A stretch of 64,000 nt of DNA from the NCBI GenBank assembly GCA_963693305.1, contig OY855910.1:23440362-23504361 (forward strand). Reading direction: 5' to 3'. This document shows, piece after piece, positions 19,587-31,449 of the stretch (positions within the stretch are counted from its first letter, which is position 1; each line of letters opens with the position of its first letter). The notes beneath the pieces were generated by a model, which saw only the letters and a program-made list of their open reading frames with translations, was not told the origin of the DNA and searched no databases. Source of the stretch: Meandrina meandrites (Eukaryota > Cnidaria > Anthozoa > Scleractinia > Meandrinidae). The position numbers and the translations under genes were made by a program.

Positions 19587-19622
19587 TTTCGAAAGAGCCG
19601 TAATAACGTTGAAAGATAAATA
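19587..19622 (-). pseudogene. Decayed LRR exon copy
   Basis: On the minus strand the 5' half of an LRR exon is readable (LSFNVITAL) and the sequence on its acceptor side (ATAAAT.CCGT.CAA.GGATTAAAAAAT) matches the acceptor flank of the exon at 17377-17448. The 3' half and the donor GTAAG are missing and the acceptor AG is altered. It is a duplicated exon with its flanks, later inactivated. Confidence 0.7.
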
Positions 19623-20697
19623 CCCGTACAAGGGATTAAAAAATTGATAACCAGGAAGTGAAATAATTGTGAAAGCTGACATATTATTTGTAAAAGTATT
19701 GGATTTTAATTATAACACTTATGTTAAAGTACCGTTACTAAAACAAAAATTTTTTTGGGCTTGAAAGGAGTGGGAGAACTGCACGTGTCCTTGCCTCCCA
19801 TCTCATCTTCCAAGACCCAACACGACAAAACGACTAGTCTAACAGTTGTCAGTTAAGGTGTCTTACTACAGTTTTGAGAGGGTAAATGAGCCCAGCTTTT
19901 AACTCTCTTGTACAATGTTCAGAAAAGTTTTAGCTTTCACTTATTGCCGTTTGTTGCACCCTACAAGCAATATATGCGACATTTGAGCAATATAGATGCC
20001 AATAAATAGCCAAAATTAATATCCGAGTGCTTAAGAGGAGACTGAGCCCTAGTAGTTTCAATGGCGTTTTTCTCAAAATCTGCCCGTGCGACCCTGCCTC
20101 AAACATTCAGAAATTAGAAATTGGATCAGATAAAACATTCATGCAAAATAAATTACAAATCTGTAAGACAGATTTTTTGCACAATAGGAAAATGTGATAT
20201 TTTACCTATTTAAAAAAATAGCTCAAAATCTGTCTTACAGATTTTTTACAAATTTTGGTTGTGGACGCGATTCACCCCAAAACATTAATTGTGAAAGTTT
20301 CATTATAGGTTGTACGGTAGGTTTTTGAGAAATTTTGAGCCGAAATCAGACATTCACAACCTCCAAAGAGAATCGAATTTCGCGTGCTCTTTTATTTGAG
20401 TGCGCGCTCCAATGACGCCACACGTTATTGGGATGAAAAAAAATAAGCAAATAAGAACTCCTATGTCGGTTGTTTTTCTACCTATTTTTAGTATTTTTTC
20501 GTCCTATGACATGTCTAAAAGCATTCCGAAACTTTGAAATAAAGAGCCCAAACTTGTTTTCGTTTCTTTTAGTGTTGCTAGCTAAAGTTTTGCGCGCGAG
20601 AGCAATATTGACATCAGACAGCCGAATCGTAGCGTACTCTCTTGCCTCGTAACAACTGTAGTAAGCCACCTTAAACGAATAAAACGATTTGACTTAC

Positions 20698-20769
20698 AGA
20701 ATAAGCAGTTTTGAAAGAGTTTTAAATACTCCATTAGTTAGTGAAGTGATAGCGTTTGAGGATAAATCC
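20698..20769 (-). CDS. Leucine-rich-repeat exon (72 nt)
   Basis: 72 nt, phase 2, donor at 20693-20697, acceptor AG at 20770-20771. Encodes DLSSNAITSLTNGVFKTL. Less alike to the four exons to its left than they are to each other. Confidence 0.87.
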
Positions 20770-20824
20770 CTGTAAAATTAACATGCTATAAGCGGCGATA
20801 GAAGTACAAGCAGAAAGCAAATTA

Positions 20825-20940
20825 AACCAACCAACCAGCCGGCTTACCAGCCAACCATCCAACCAGCTAATCAATCAATCAATCGATCGATCGATCGATC
20901 AATCAATCAATCAACAAACCAACTAACCAACCAACTAACT
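20825..20940. repeat. Tetranucleotide microsatellite (AACC/AATC/GATC)n
   Basis: Imperfect tandem tetramers, moving from AACC through AATC to a perfect block of GATC units and back. Located 56 bp from an LRR exon. Confidence 0.9.
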
Positions 20941-22379
20941 ATTCGGAGGCGTAGGCAGTCTGACTCTGATCTGAAATCAACTTCGCTAATGCCATAAATG
21001 CCCTCTTGTTTGTTTTCAAGGACACTTGAAGGCTAGCCTTCTGGCAGACGGAAATTTGACTCAGTATAGTAACCATCTGCGAAGCAGCACACAGATCCTT
21101 GAACGAGATCCCCAACGATGTAAAATAACACTAGAAGTCGCTTTTGAAATCTTTCTCAATTCTTATTGTTATGAGTAGTTTCATATGTAAGGAATGTCTA
21201 AACAAGTGTAAAAGGCAGTAGTATATATTTTCAGCAGAATTATCCGAGTGTCGGATGTCCTGCATACTAATTTGGATTTCCCTTGCAAACCTATTTGGGT
21301 TTCCCTCTCCTGCGTCATATCATCAATAACACCTATCCCTATTGTGTTCAAAAAGCCTCTTCTTCATTATTGTCGGTCGAGTTACCGTCCTCAGCACTCT
21401 TTTCTTCTTCTTCTTTATCGCGATAGGTTTGTTCTTTTTGTAATAAATCGTAAAGAACTTTCCTTATTAAAAAAAATATTGACCCCCAGCTTAGCCAAAC
21501 CTTTCAGGAGGGTATTGAGTGCACAGTGTATTGGACGTCTGTTCGTAAACACGTTAACCATAATTTGCACTAATGCGTTCATCTCCTGTGGCGTAGTAGA
21601 CTTAAGGAGACACTGACGCTGATGAAAAAGACAATCAGCTGCTTATTTAGAGATGAAGGAAACTTCGATTTTTCTTTACTACCCGAGACATGATCATGCT
21701 TTGTGCTGAAAACTCGCTTAGACCGTTGTGTTTACTTTTGAGTTTTTTTTTTTTTTTTTTTTTTTTACACAGGCATTTTTATATATTGACATTCAAAATA
21801 ATTAATTAACGGTTAACAAAGTAGAAGGTAGCCAAAAACAATCTTAAATACACATACAAGTAGACTATTTAAGATAAAAGAGGAAGTTTACGTTTAAAAT
21901 AAGCTGTAATTTTGGATTTACATTTGTATCAGCTAAAAAGAAAAAAGGGAAAAAAGAAAATAACATCGGAATTCAAGCAGATCGAAACGTAAATAATTAA
22001 ATAAAAGGGAAAAGTTAAATGAAATTCTTCCACTTTCTATTAAATTTGTCCAGCAGTTTATTTTTAATGGCAACTTTTGAGGTCACTGAAAGGTATACAC
22101 GCTATTGTTTAATTTTTCGTTTGTGAATAATAATCATGAAATTTTTATAGCGCCATTTCCCAAATGTTCAACTGGTAATGCTTTTAGAGATTTTAAGATA
22201 AAGTGTATATGACAGATTTTTTTTTTAATTTCCTTGATCAAATCTACATGGAATGCTGATTTGATAATCGAAAAATAAAAATTCAAAGTCGTTTTTTTCA
22301 CTGCATTTTAGCCATCCAAAAAAGTGAAATTTCACTTCCTGTTGGGTCAAAAACCGCGCGAGGAAAGGATCTGGGACTA
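20941..22379. other. Intron; poly-T run, otherwise nothing recognised
   Basis: Contains a 24-base T run at 21743-21766. No exon with the LRR, CUB or Ig pattern was seen on either strand. Confidence 0.5.
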
Positions 22380-22570
22380 GATGAGCCGTGACGTCAAAAC
22401 CAGTACGTGCTCACAAGAAACAAACAAACCAATGTAAACTACTAAAACTAAACTACTAAGCTGTGTTGCCAGAAAACCAGCAAAAACAGCAGCAAAATGC
22501 CTTAGTTAATTACTTGCTCGGTTTGTTTGTTTCTTGTGAGCACGTCTTCGTTTTGACGTCACGGCTCATC
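22380..22570. mobile_element. MITE with about 50-bp inverted repeats and TA target
   Basis: GATGAGCCGTGACGTCAAAA at the left recurs inverted at the right, and similarity continues through TGCTCACAAGAAACAAACAA. Total about 191 bp with a 90-bp spacer. A TA lies at each edge (22378-22379, 22571-22572), consistent with a Tc1/mariner-type non-autonomous element. Confidence 0.8.
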
Positions 22571-22572
22571 TA

Positions 22573-24752
22573 GTTTGAACCACACGCTTGAACCACACGG
22601 TTTGTTATTTACTGAAATATAAAGGACTTTCCAAAAAGCTCTTTATTCGAACAAAAAGCAGCACTCCCCTTCTCCTCGTTAGCACAAGCCATTTCTTCTG
22701 ACAGATCGTTTCCGGCTTATAGTTAGCGGGAGATCCCCTTAACAAATGAGAGCCGTTTATCGCTAATAAAACAATTGCTTTATGACGAGACCAATCACAG
22801 GCGACTACTGAGATCCTGGTAGCTCGTTAGGGTCTCTTACAACGATTTTTGCACAATTTGCAGACGTTCATTTTACAGGGTCCAATTTTCATCGGCAAGC
22901 AGTCGACTTGAAGGTGGACCTAAGTCGCTTTTAGGTTTTTTATTTTACAGCAAGGTCTTATTTTTTTCTAATAGTTTATATAAACTTGTACGCGCTCGCA
23001 ATTTGAAAGCTTACAGGAAATTTCCAAAAATAGCATATTTCGTAAAATGGAAAATACACCTTTTCATTATGTTGAAGAGGTTGTTAATTATCTTCAATAA
23101 TCAGCCTAGTTGTTTGTTGAAATGGAATAACAGGTTATTGTGATCACTTTTGTGGACCAGTAGGTCATTATGGCAAAAATTAATAACCTCATGTTTCAAT
23201 TTAGTGACTACAGTCAAAAAGCCACTTAAACCGCCTCGTGTCACAAACGAACAGGGAGGGGGGGCGGGGGTGGGCTGAAAGCGATGATGTATTTAAGCGC
23301 CTGTTGATACGCGGGCGTTTTTCACTAAAGTGATTTAGAAAAGTCAGTAGATTTAAAGACAAAAATTGGGCAAGAGTATCTCAAGTTAAGTTAGTTAGTA
23401 TATCTCAAGTTAATAATGCACTTAGATAAATAACTAAACAACACCGTTTATTAAAGTAAACTTCTCTAGAATATTCCCCGATCATCATCTCAATAAGTAA
23501 AGTCGCTCAATAAGTATACAATCAAATCGCAAAAATAACATGAGCGTTTTCAAAAAGGTTTATCATGTATTTATTGGTAAAACGCTTGTCTTGTATAATA
23601 CGACTTAATATTTTTTTTTCTTATTACAAATTGCTCCAAATTTCATCGTAGCAACCGAAGAGCTAAATTACAATTTCTTAAAGGTCAAATGTAACGAAGT
23701 TTGGCGAGAATTATTTTCGACCCATTTTAAGTTAAAATGAAAGGAAATGCCTGAAATAATCATATTTCGAAGTTTTAAACGATTTGGTTAAAAGGACGCC
23801 GAGATTTTCGACATTGAAAACAGCCCTTCTTCTTCGCTTCACAAACGAAACGGTTGGGTGAAACTTCGGAATATTGTCGTGAATGGATCTTGTGACGTCA
23901 TATGTGGCGAGCTTCCCCGCACAAGAAGAGCGAAAGCACACAACAAAGTATTGTTGTTTTTACCTTCTATTGGGTTGTTTCAATATTTAAAATACCGGTT
24001 AATCTATTGTAACATTCGAAATGTCCTCTAAAAGACAAAAAGCGATGTAAGAATGGTTGAAGAAAAAGGAGAGGATTCTACGGGAGATTTTACACCAACT
24101 GCACGCCATTATCATCCGCCATATTTTTCTCTGAAAGCCTCGAGCACTGTGGTCCAAAAACTTCGATAAGACTTGGCGATGCACCAACTATTACCAAGTT
24201 GGAAAGAAAACCGTAAAGCAAGGCACTAATGCGAATACCTTTGGGAATGCACGAGGCTACACTGGAGACTTGTATCAGATTCAACTTAACAGATGCACAG
24301 ACTACATTCTTAATCTTATCCTAGTCACTTAATGACTTCTACCAAAATTAGTTGTGAATCACGAGGCCTGTATAACATTGGAAGTACAGTAAGGAAATGT
24401 TGTAGAATAAAGTTACAAAAATTTATTAGTAACATGCATTATGTGTTTTGAATAGTCGGATACTTATACAAATCTTCTATATTATGTTGATCGTCTAAAA
24501 CAAACTTAATCGAGTAGATATTGAAGAAAAATAATGGTTTTAATGTACAGAACAATAAAACATTTAATAGAGCTGCTTCTCGTTCGAGGGAGGCCTCAAT
24601 TCATTGTTTGTCATTTGAAATTTATTATGAATGCAAAATATAACAACAAAAGCCCTCCTGGCTTAATATTGTTGGTGCCCAAGGCAAATGGACATACATC
24701 GATTTTTCTGGCAATATAATGAGTTTGTTTATTTGTGACGGAGTTGAAGGCT
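22573..24752. other. Intron; G-rich tract and no recognised gene
   Basis: A G-rich tract at about 23252-23275 could form a quadruplex on the plus strand. A segment around 24000-24340 has short open stretches on both strands but no recognisable domain or splice structure. Confidence 0.45.
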
Positions 24753-24862
24753 AATAGACCATTTTCGTATTCACTTCACTGAAACTAGCTTGCAATGGAG
24801 GCTAATGCGGGGAAGCTTTTCACATATCAGTCCAACACCGAGAATACGAAAATGATCTATTA
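24753..24862. mobile_element. Small MITE, about 110 bp
   Basis: AATAGACCATTTTCGTATTC at the left end recurs inverted at the right with one mismatch. The core is about 65 bp. Target duplication not clear. Confidence 0.65.
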
Positions 24863-24864
24863 AC

Positions 24865-27585
24865 ATGCTAAATTTGTTGGCCAGAATTCCTTTTAAAATG
24901 TAAAAATCTGCCCCATAATTTACAACATCTGCTACATTGCAAATTCTTTATTTGGTGAACTACCTCGTACTCATTATCAGCTACAAATCAGGACTAATCT
25001 GGCCAATAAATTGGTATGTGTCATTGAATAGTAATTCAGCTTTAATTCCAGGTATTTATTAAGAAAAATTGAAGGCAAAACAAAAACCTGACAAGATCAG
25101 CTCACTTTTTTTGCTGTTGTTGAGCACTTTTATCATGACCCACTGGCTCAGGAGAATCAGCAATCACTCCAGTACATGTGTCACGGCATTTAATAAATAG
25201 TATTCATTTTGTCATGTGAGGCGCGGTTAAATTAATCCCAGCTGGTCTGGTGTAAGGTATGAAATGGAAAATGCATCCTGGGATACAATTCAAATTGTCT
25301 GTGCTAGGTCTGAAATATGGAGGGGAAATCACTTTGAAATAACAATTTAGCAAGTTAATAAGTGTTAAAACAAAATCTTTGTAAAGGATCAATAAAAAAC
25401 AGTTACAGAAGATCAAATATACATCATACATCAGATCATTCCCCACTTTATTGAAGAAGTAATTTGAAAACTCCTTAATGTAACTGTTCCTTTCAAAATA
25501 ATCTAATCGTGACTTGCTGTTTGTAACGATTGCTAAACAGGCAGTCAGGTACCAAAACATCAACTTATATTTTAAACCAAGAACAGAGCTACTATTCACT
25601 ATGATAACAACATGGCCGACGCACGAGGAACGTTTTCCCAAGATGCCATGCGGCCTCAGGAAGCTCAGTGCTTCATGTAAGCGTACTCGTTACACTGTTT
25701 GCTTATCACGCAAATTACTAATTAAAACAAACAATGACCCAAGTTGGCGTTAATGGGGGAGCACTGCCTTGCGTTAGGTAAGCCTGTGCGACTTCCGGAG
25801 ATTGCGTGACACAAGAACCTCACTTATCTCCCCAGCTCTACGAGCTGACTGCAAGACAGCACGTGCTGGATCGGACAAGAGTATTGGTAGCGGGCGATAT
25901 TCATAGGCAACGTAGCCAAGACGCTTGGGGGAAGTCGCTGCGCAGACTTAACCGCACCACACAGGAGTGACCCAAGTTTATTAGAATAATAAAAGCAAAC
26001 CAACCTCTTCTCCAAAGGGAGGGAGGGAGGGAAAAAATTTTAACAGTAGTATAGCAAGTGCTAACTGCGCTGTACAACAGAACACCAAAGTGAACTCTGA
26101 ACAGTTTGTTTGAGCTTTTATAGCTAGACGCTTGTCTGCTGGGAAAGCCAGTAGAAAGAGCTGTACTACCGGACAGCTTAGCATTACACGTGTATACTCT
26201 TAGCCATGAATAGTGCTTTAATAATCTTGGCCAATGCTATCGATCGTTATAATCTGCTAGAGGTAACAAAGCCATAATGTTTGAGCTAGAATACAATGTA
26301 TCTCAGAGTCTGCTTGGCCTTGGGAGCTTGCCTACACAATAGCTTAATTGAAAACAACGCCGCCATGAAAGGCTTACTGATCACGAGCGTCACGTTCCAT
26401 AAACTATATTTTACTGACGTGACAGTAAAATTGCATTTATCAAGTATATAATATAAAAGCCAGTTTTCATGGAAGTAAAGGGGTGCTGCTAGCCTCCTAC
26501 TTAATCGGTTTCATGTATAAAAAGCATAGAATGCCAGGCAGAACTCTGATTCAAATAACTGAGGAAGATAAGCTCAAAGCTTGTGTTTTTTTAGATACTT
26601 TAAGCTATGTTGATCTAGCGAGGAAACTGACTTTCAGCAAAAAGATCATGACACGACAGCAGTCCAGTTGGCCATGATTTCCAGAAGGGCAAACACACAT
26701 AAGCATACATATCACCTTTTACTGACGAATAAGTGATTGCATAGAAGCACAAAGCAAGACCTAGACTTAACAGCAGTTGGTATTGTATTTATTAGGCTCA
26801 CCAATCTACCTGGCCAATTTCTTCATTCTTGATATCATAAACGCCATCTTGTTAACTCGCCGAGTCGGATTCACCCAAAAAAAGTCATTTATATTCATTG
26901 TCCTATATTTGTGGTTCGAACTGATATGGCTGTATTTGGACACTTTGAAAGCTTGTCTTCACCGGTTTGAACCAACGGCTTGTCCATAAACTCTGGAAAT
27001 CCACCGAACAAACCAAAAGATTCTGAAGGATTTGGAAGGAAATTTATGGGGTTCAAGAAACATGCGAAAACAAGCTCGCCACACGTGACGTTTCAAATAC
27101 GTATATTCGTCACCATTCCAAACGCGGCCATTTCTGGTTCATTTTCGTAAAGCTGTCGGAAATCGTCGGATTTTCATCTCTTGAGCGCCACAGTTCGCTC
27201 AAAAACCATTTCTGAGAGTTAGTTATGATTAGTGTTGCCATAAAGGACGGGTTTTTGGACAAAAGAAAAATTGCCTAAGTTTCGTTGCATTTCACCTATA
27301 AGTTTCAATAAGAGAGTTTGACAGTCCGACAAGACTGACACGAGGAAGAATAAGTAAGTCAACCGATGCGTGCAATAAGAACAAGGAGATAAAACAATCA
27401 TGGCGACTTCAACACGGTCTAAAGACATCTTAGTAACGCTCGACGCTTTTTTACGTCACGTAAAATTGCTAGTCTCACATCAGGACTAATTTTAAAAACC
27501 GGCTTCTGCGTTACAATCATTGAAAATATATCCAGTAGCAAGTTTCTAATGTTACATTTAGTGAATACACGTTGTTTAGGCTTAC
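24865..27585. other. Intron, nothing recognised
   Basis: No LRR, Ig or CUB exon pattern, inverted repeats or RNA gene was found by eye. Short open frames here have no recognisable motif. Confidence 0.4.
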
Positions 27586-27657
27586 AGGAACCATAAATTT
27601 GTCAAGTTGGAAAACATCCTATCTGGAAGTTGTGTCAAGTTGCCTGGTTTGATAAGC
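27586..27657 (-). CDS. Leucine-rich-repeat exon (72 nt), first of the series
   Basis: 72 nt, phase 2, donor GTAAG at 27581-27585 and acceptor AG at 27658-27659. It encodes NLTQLPDRMFSNLTNLWFL, an LRR whose first segment (LIKPGN) departs from the consensus, as is typical for an N-terminal repeat. It is the LRR unit nearest to the Ig exon of locus A, 7.9 kb away across a large foldback. Confidence 0.83.
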
Positions 27658-28940
27658 CTGGAAGCAGAAAACGCAATCATATAAGTCTCATATAAAAGCA
27701 CGTCTTTAAACCTGTCTCGAACAGTAGAAAGATGAGTCCACACTAGGCACTTTAAAAGTACTGAAAGCGTAAATTAAATAGATCTGAACATTCTTAGTGA
27801 AAAAAGAAACATCATAATGATTATTTCGCGTTTTTTAGGGCACAAAATGAACCATTTACGTAGACACTATACGCATCGGAGGTCTAACTCTAGAAAAATA
27901 AATAAACCACAAAAAATGATATTTAAGAGGCCGTCTCCCTTAAACCGTTCCACTCGATTTTGGACTCCAAAATAGTTTTCCTTCATATTTCTGTCACAGG
28001 TAGTACTATCTATCCTTACTACTAAAATGCAGTTAAAATGATCAGAAAGTTTGTTTCTCTCCTCTTTGGAGCATTTACCGATTACCAGTGTCAAGAAGTG
28101 ATGAAACGGCCATTTTTCACGAGTTCTAACACAGGATATTAAACGTTCGTTAAAAATACTTCGCGCCGATAAAATCCCCAAAATTTGTACAAATCCAGTC
28201 AATTTTTATCAGTTCTTACTGCTGACATGTCATTTGGTTACTTTCTTGTTAAAAATCGGAAGAAAACTACAATATTTATAGAACACCTTCAGTAATTTAT
28301 GCGAACATCGCGAAAATATGGTCCTAAATCTTGCCTTATTTTTCACTTGTGGCAAATAGACCAGGCCTATATTGCCATTCTAGTTTTAGATTAAGACCTT
28401 GTCTGTTGAATTATGAAATAAAATCTGCGGCACAACGCGATGTTGAGAAATAAGTTCGAACGAATTCTTGGCTATTTTCACGGGTTAAGTATTGCGTGAC
28501 ACACTTCACATTCCAGTCCGAGTCTTGTTGCCTGACACTTTGATGCTTTGTTGATGAATATTTTCCGCCTAACGACAAGGGAAAACGCATTAAAGTTCTA
28601 CAAATGGCAGCTTGTTTTTCCTTGTTTCGGTAATTTGAAACCAAATACGGTGTTTCGTTTCCTGACCATTAAATAATGAAAGTCGATTCGTGTCCTTCGT
28701 GATTATATTTACCACTCACCTTGTTGACCTTGTAGTTCCTGATGACATTATGAGAATTTACCGCTGAAACTTTCGTGGTTATCGTACACAAGCACAAGTA
28801 TGGTACTCAGTGGCTACAATTATAATGATCCAGTAGGTCTGTCTTGAAAGGAGAGTCGATGAAGAAAAGAGTTTGAATAAATCCTCCTGTATGTAATCAT
28901 TCAATACTCGGGTTGCGTTACCGCCCGTGGTGGAGAGAGT

Positions 28941-28973
28941 GGGGGAGGTGGGGGAGGGGGGGGGGGGGGGGGG
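28941..28973 (+). repeat. G-rich tract
   Basis: A nearly pure G run with five interruptions or fewer; the matching C-run is at 32767-32804 in the opposite arm. Strong quadruplex potential and prone to sequencing or assembly error. Confidence 0.9.
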
Positions 28974-28982
28974 AGACTGAGA

Positions 28983-29205
28983 TTACACCATAAATTGCGA
29001 GTGCTGCAGTTCTAAGATTTTGCCGCTATTGTAGGATAAAGGACACGATAACGAGCGGAGAGCGGACATTAAAATACGGGCAGCACGATTTTGAGGTCTC
29101 TGAAGCTTTGATGACTTGCTCCATACACCAATACAACAGTCATAGCGGGGCTGGACTAAGCTATTATATTTTAAATCATATATTAAGAAGTGCACGATTT
29201 TGTAT
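28983..29205 (-). pseudogene. LINE reverse-transcriptase C-terminal remnant
   Basis: Minus-strand reading shows YNSLVQPRYDCCIGVWSK followed by LQRPQNRAARILMSALRS. The pattern 'S-L-V-x-P-x-x-D-Y-C..W' and 'LQ..QNRAAR' is the well-known end of the RT domain in Jockey/CR1/Rex-type LINEs. Only this tail is present; it breaks off at the foldback boundary. Confidence 0.75.
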
Positions 29206-29229
29206 GGCAAGCCAAACATGACAAAAGTG

Positions 29230-29256
<27 letters not shown>
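29203..29256 (+). repeat. Two tandem 27-bp units at the edge of the inner element
   Basis: TATGGCAAGCCAAACATGAC plus AAAAGTG occurs twice in direct tandem. The second unit begins the terminal repeat of the Ginger-like element; a single inverted unit ends it at 30615. Confidence 0.85.
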
Positions 29257-29266
<10 letters not shown>

Positions 29267-29639
29267 AAAATGACCTATCGAGTTTTAGTAATCGCTATGC
29301 GAGTTTACGAAATCACCATACGAGAAGTGGAAATCATGATACGAGAAATGGAAATCACCATATGAGAAATGGAAATCATCATACGAGAATGAAAAATCGT
29401 GGTGTGAGATCTTAAATTACCTTTTGAGAACAAGAAACTATTAATCGAGAAAAAGACCGATGCGAGAACAAGAAATTATTATGCGAGAAAGCGAAATCAC
29501 CATTCGAGATTATCGATTAGTTTTTCTGAGCCGGCGAATAATAACTATCAGCGGAGTGCATTTTGGCGGCAAAATTCTTAAAATGGCGGAACAACTAAGT
29601 GCAGACGATTTAACAGTTTTTTTAATCTCTGAGAAGAAC

Positions 29640-30225
29640 TATTGAAAGAGCTACTTCAGTTTATTGTGCCTCTGATATTGTAGGGTTAGAAGTTTGTGAA
29701 AGGAGACTTGAGGAACAGACAAGATTACTTATCGCTATATCGCCGTCACAAAATTCACCTCCAGGAGATCTGTTTGAGGTGTTAGAAGTTTCTTTGGCTG
29801 CTCTATTAAGGAATATTTCAGACGTTTTGAATGCAGCACGTTGCCATCCAAAGGGAACGACTCAGTTGGCATTATCTAAAAGTACTGGAGGAAGACCGGC
29901 ATACAATATTACGAAGGAAATGATAGAACAACTGGGTGAAACTGGAATGAACTGGACAAGTATAGCAACATGCCTTGGAATCTCTGATCAAACACTTTAC
30001 AGACGAAGGATCGAGTTTGGAGTGGAAAACAATTTCACAGAAATAACGAATGAGGAATTAGACAGGCAGATACAAGAGACTCTTAATTTGACACCATACA
30101 GTGGGGAAATCTATGTTAGAGGTAGTCTCAAAGGCAGGGGTATGAATGTTCAAAGGTTCAGAATCATAGAAAAGCTTGAACCGGATAGATGGTCGGATAG
30201 ACGGTCCAGGTCGAGTGAACGATAA
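29640..30225 (+). pseudogene. N-terminal part of Ginger/IS3EU-like integrase
   Basis: Open reading continues from about 29640 (CERRLEEQTRLL) through ATG 29779 to 30225. It contains a helix-turn-helix: GRPAYNITKEMIEQLGETG, then WTSIATCLGISDQTLYRRR, and then DEELDRQI-like NEELDRQIQETL and GSLKGRGMNVQRFRI. This order matches the N-terminal region of cnidarian and fish integrase-core transposases (Ginger/IS3EU type) that precede the DDE domain. The expected catalytic core (WHID... D...E) does not follow on this strand, so the gene is truncated. Confidence 0.7.
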
Positions 30226-30259
30226 TGGAGGCATTTGGAGAAACGATCCCTCCCCTAGT

Positions 30260-30385
30260 GGACATTGAAATTTTAATGTCAGTCCATAACAAGCTTGTTA
30301 AGCCAGCGACATTATACGTTCTTCGACAGATCGCATACCGACGCCTTACCGCTCTACCAATACCATCTATTTCTTGTTCTCGCAT
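30260..30385 (-). pseudogene. Inverted downstream fragment of the same integrase family
   Basis: The minus strand encodes RRRYAICRRTYNVAGLTSLLW, which resembles the segment that normally comes right after the N-terminal region (R.Y...R.YNV.GP.SLWHID) but stands in opposite orientation to the upstream piece. After that the similarity fades. I infer an internal inversion or a foldback-type rearrangement. Confidence 0.5.
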
Positions 30386-30578
30386 CGGTCTTTTTCTCGA
30401 TTAATAGTTTCTTGTTCTCAAAAGGTAATTTAAGATCTCACACCACGATTTTTCATTCTCGTATGATGATTTCCATTTCTCATATGGTGATTTCCATTTC
30501 TCGTATCATGATTTCCATTTCTCATATGGTGATTTCGTAAACTCGCATAGCGATTACTAAAACTCGATAGGTCATTTT

Positions 30579-30615
<37 letters not shown>

Positions 30616-30619
30616 ATTT

Positions 30620-30850
30620 TTGAAATCAAACACGCCATTTGAGAAATCAAAAGCGCCATTTGAGAAATCAAAAACGCCATTTGAGAAATCAAAAACGCCA
30701 TTTGAGAAATCAAAAAGCGCCTTTTGAGAAATCAAAAACGCCATTTGTGAAATCAAAAGCGCCATTTGAGAAATCAAAAAATGCCATTTGAGAAATCAAA
30801 AACGCCATTTGTGAAATCAAAGGCGCCATTTGAGAAATCAAAAGTTACAC
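30620..30850. repeat. Minisatellite, about 21-bp unit, roughly 11 copies
   Basis: Tandem units of the form AAATCAAAAACGCCATTTGAG with small variations run without break. Open frames here only reflect the repeat. It directly follows the right TIR of the Ginger-like element, whose own TIR units (AAATCACCATATGAG...) are similar in length and composition. Confidence 0.93.
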
Positions 30851-31164
30851 AAAATAAATCAAAACGCCATGCCGACAATCAAAGGTGAAAATTTCGAAAA
30901 TCAAAACATCAACAAAATAATCAAAAGTGATAGATTTTCTAGTGATACTCCTCAAACACCGTACAATACATCTAAGAAAAAGGAAGCGTTAAGATAAGCA
31001 TTAAAGACAGTCACTATCCCGGCAGTAGCATTAGACTCCCGAAGCATGAGAACAGTTATTCTCAAAGGAAGACAAGGAAAGGACGATATGTATATTGCAT
31101 TCGTTGGGAAATTTATGCTAGGCTTCACTTTATCACTTTTGTTTGTGGGAAAAACTCCAACAGA

Positions 31165-31250
31165 GACACTTTAAGGGATAACACTGTCGATACTTTCAGG
31201 GATAAGGGATAACTGTGCCCAGAGTTACAGGGATAAGGGATAACTGAACC
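31165..31250. repeat. Short tandem repeat of AGGGATAAGGGATAACTG
   Basis: AGGGATAAGGGATAACTG appears twice in full and once in part, about 36 bp apart, followed by a C-rich tract. Confidence 0.75.
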
Positions 31251-31449
31251 CCTCCCCCCTCCCCCCTAACAGGGTATCATTAGCCGAAACGTCTATGAAA
31301 GTAACATAAAAGAACCATTCAGTGTCAAACCACAAAGAAACCAACACTGGTACTCTTCTTAAACAAAACGAACCAACTCTGCTTTTCGACATTTGGCGAG
31401 ACAGGAGATTTCAAAATGGTTTAGCATGACTTTAGTACTAGTTTTCCCC

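Larger units (their letters stand above)
27922..29205. repeat. Left arm of giant foldback (1.28 kb)
   Basis: This segment recurs inverted at 32532-33830 with high identity (long stretches exact by eye). It contains, in order, unrecognised sequence, a G-run at 28941-28973 and a minus-strand LINE reverse-transcriptase tail (28983-29205). Open frames in the two arms are paired only because of the duplication. Confidence 0.93.
29230..30615. mobile_element. Ginger/IS3EU-like DNA transposon with about 245-bp repetitive TIRs
   Basis: The first 245 bp recur inverted at 30370-30615 almost exactly. Within each TIR are short degenerate tandem units of about 20 bp (ACGAGAAATGGAAATCA-like). Between the TIRs is an integrase-type gene fragment on the plus strand (29640-30225) followed by another fragment of the same kind of protein on the minus strand (about 30385-30260). 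The total of 1.39 kb is too short for a full DDE integrase, so it is a deleted and rearranged copy. Confidence 0.75.

Noticed and set aside
20820..20940. Tetranucleotide array as a CRISPR-like or regulatory array
   Set aside because: A plain microsatellite with no spacers; the genome is animal.
30583..30777. 64-aa repetitive protein (ISQMA repeats)
   Set aside because: A translation of the 21-bp minisatellite; the unit length keeps the frame open by chance.
31270..31295. GCCGAAACGTC as a hammerhead 3' core near the GIY-YIG relic
   Set aside because: No CUGANGA core upstream and the orientation is opposite to the relic; too little to support.
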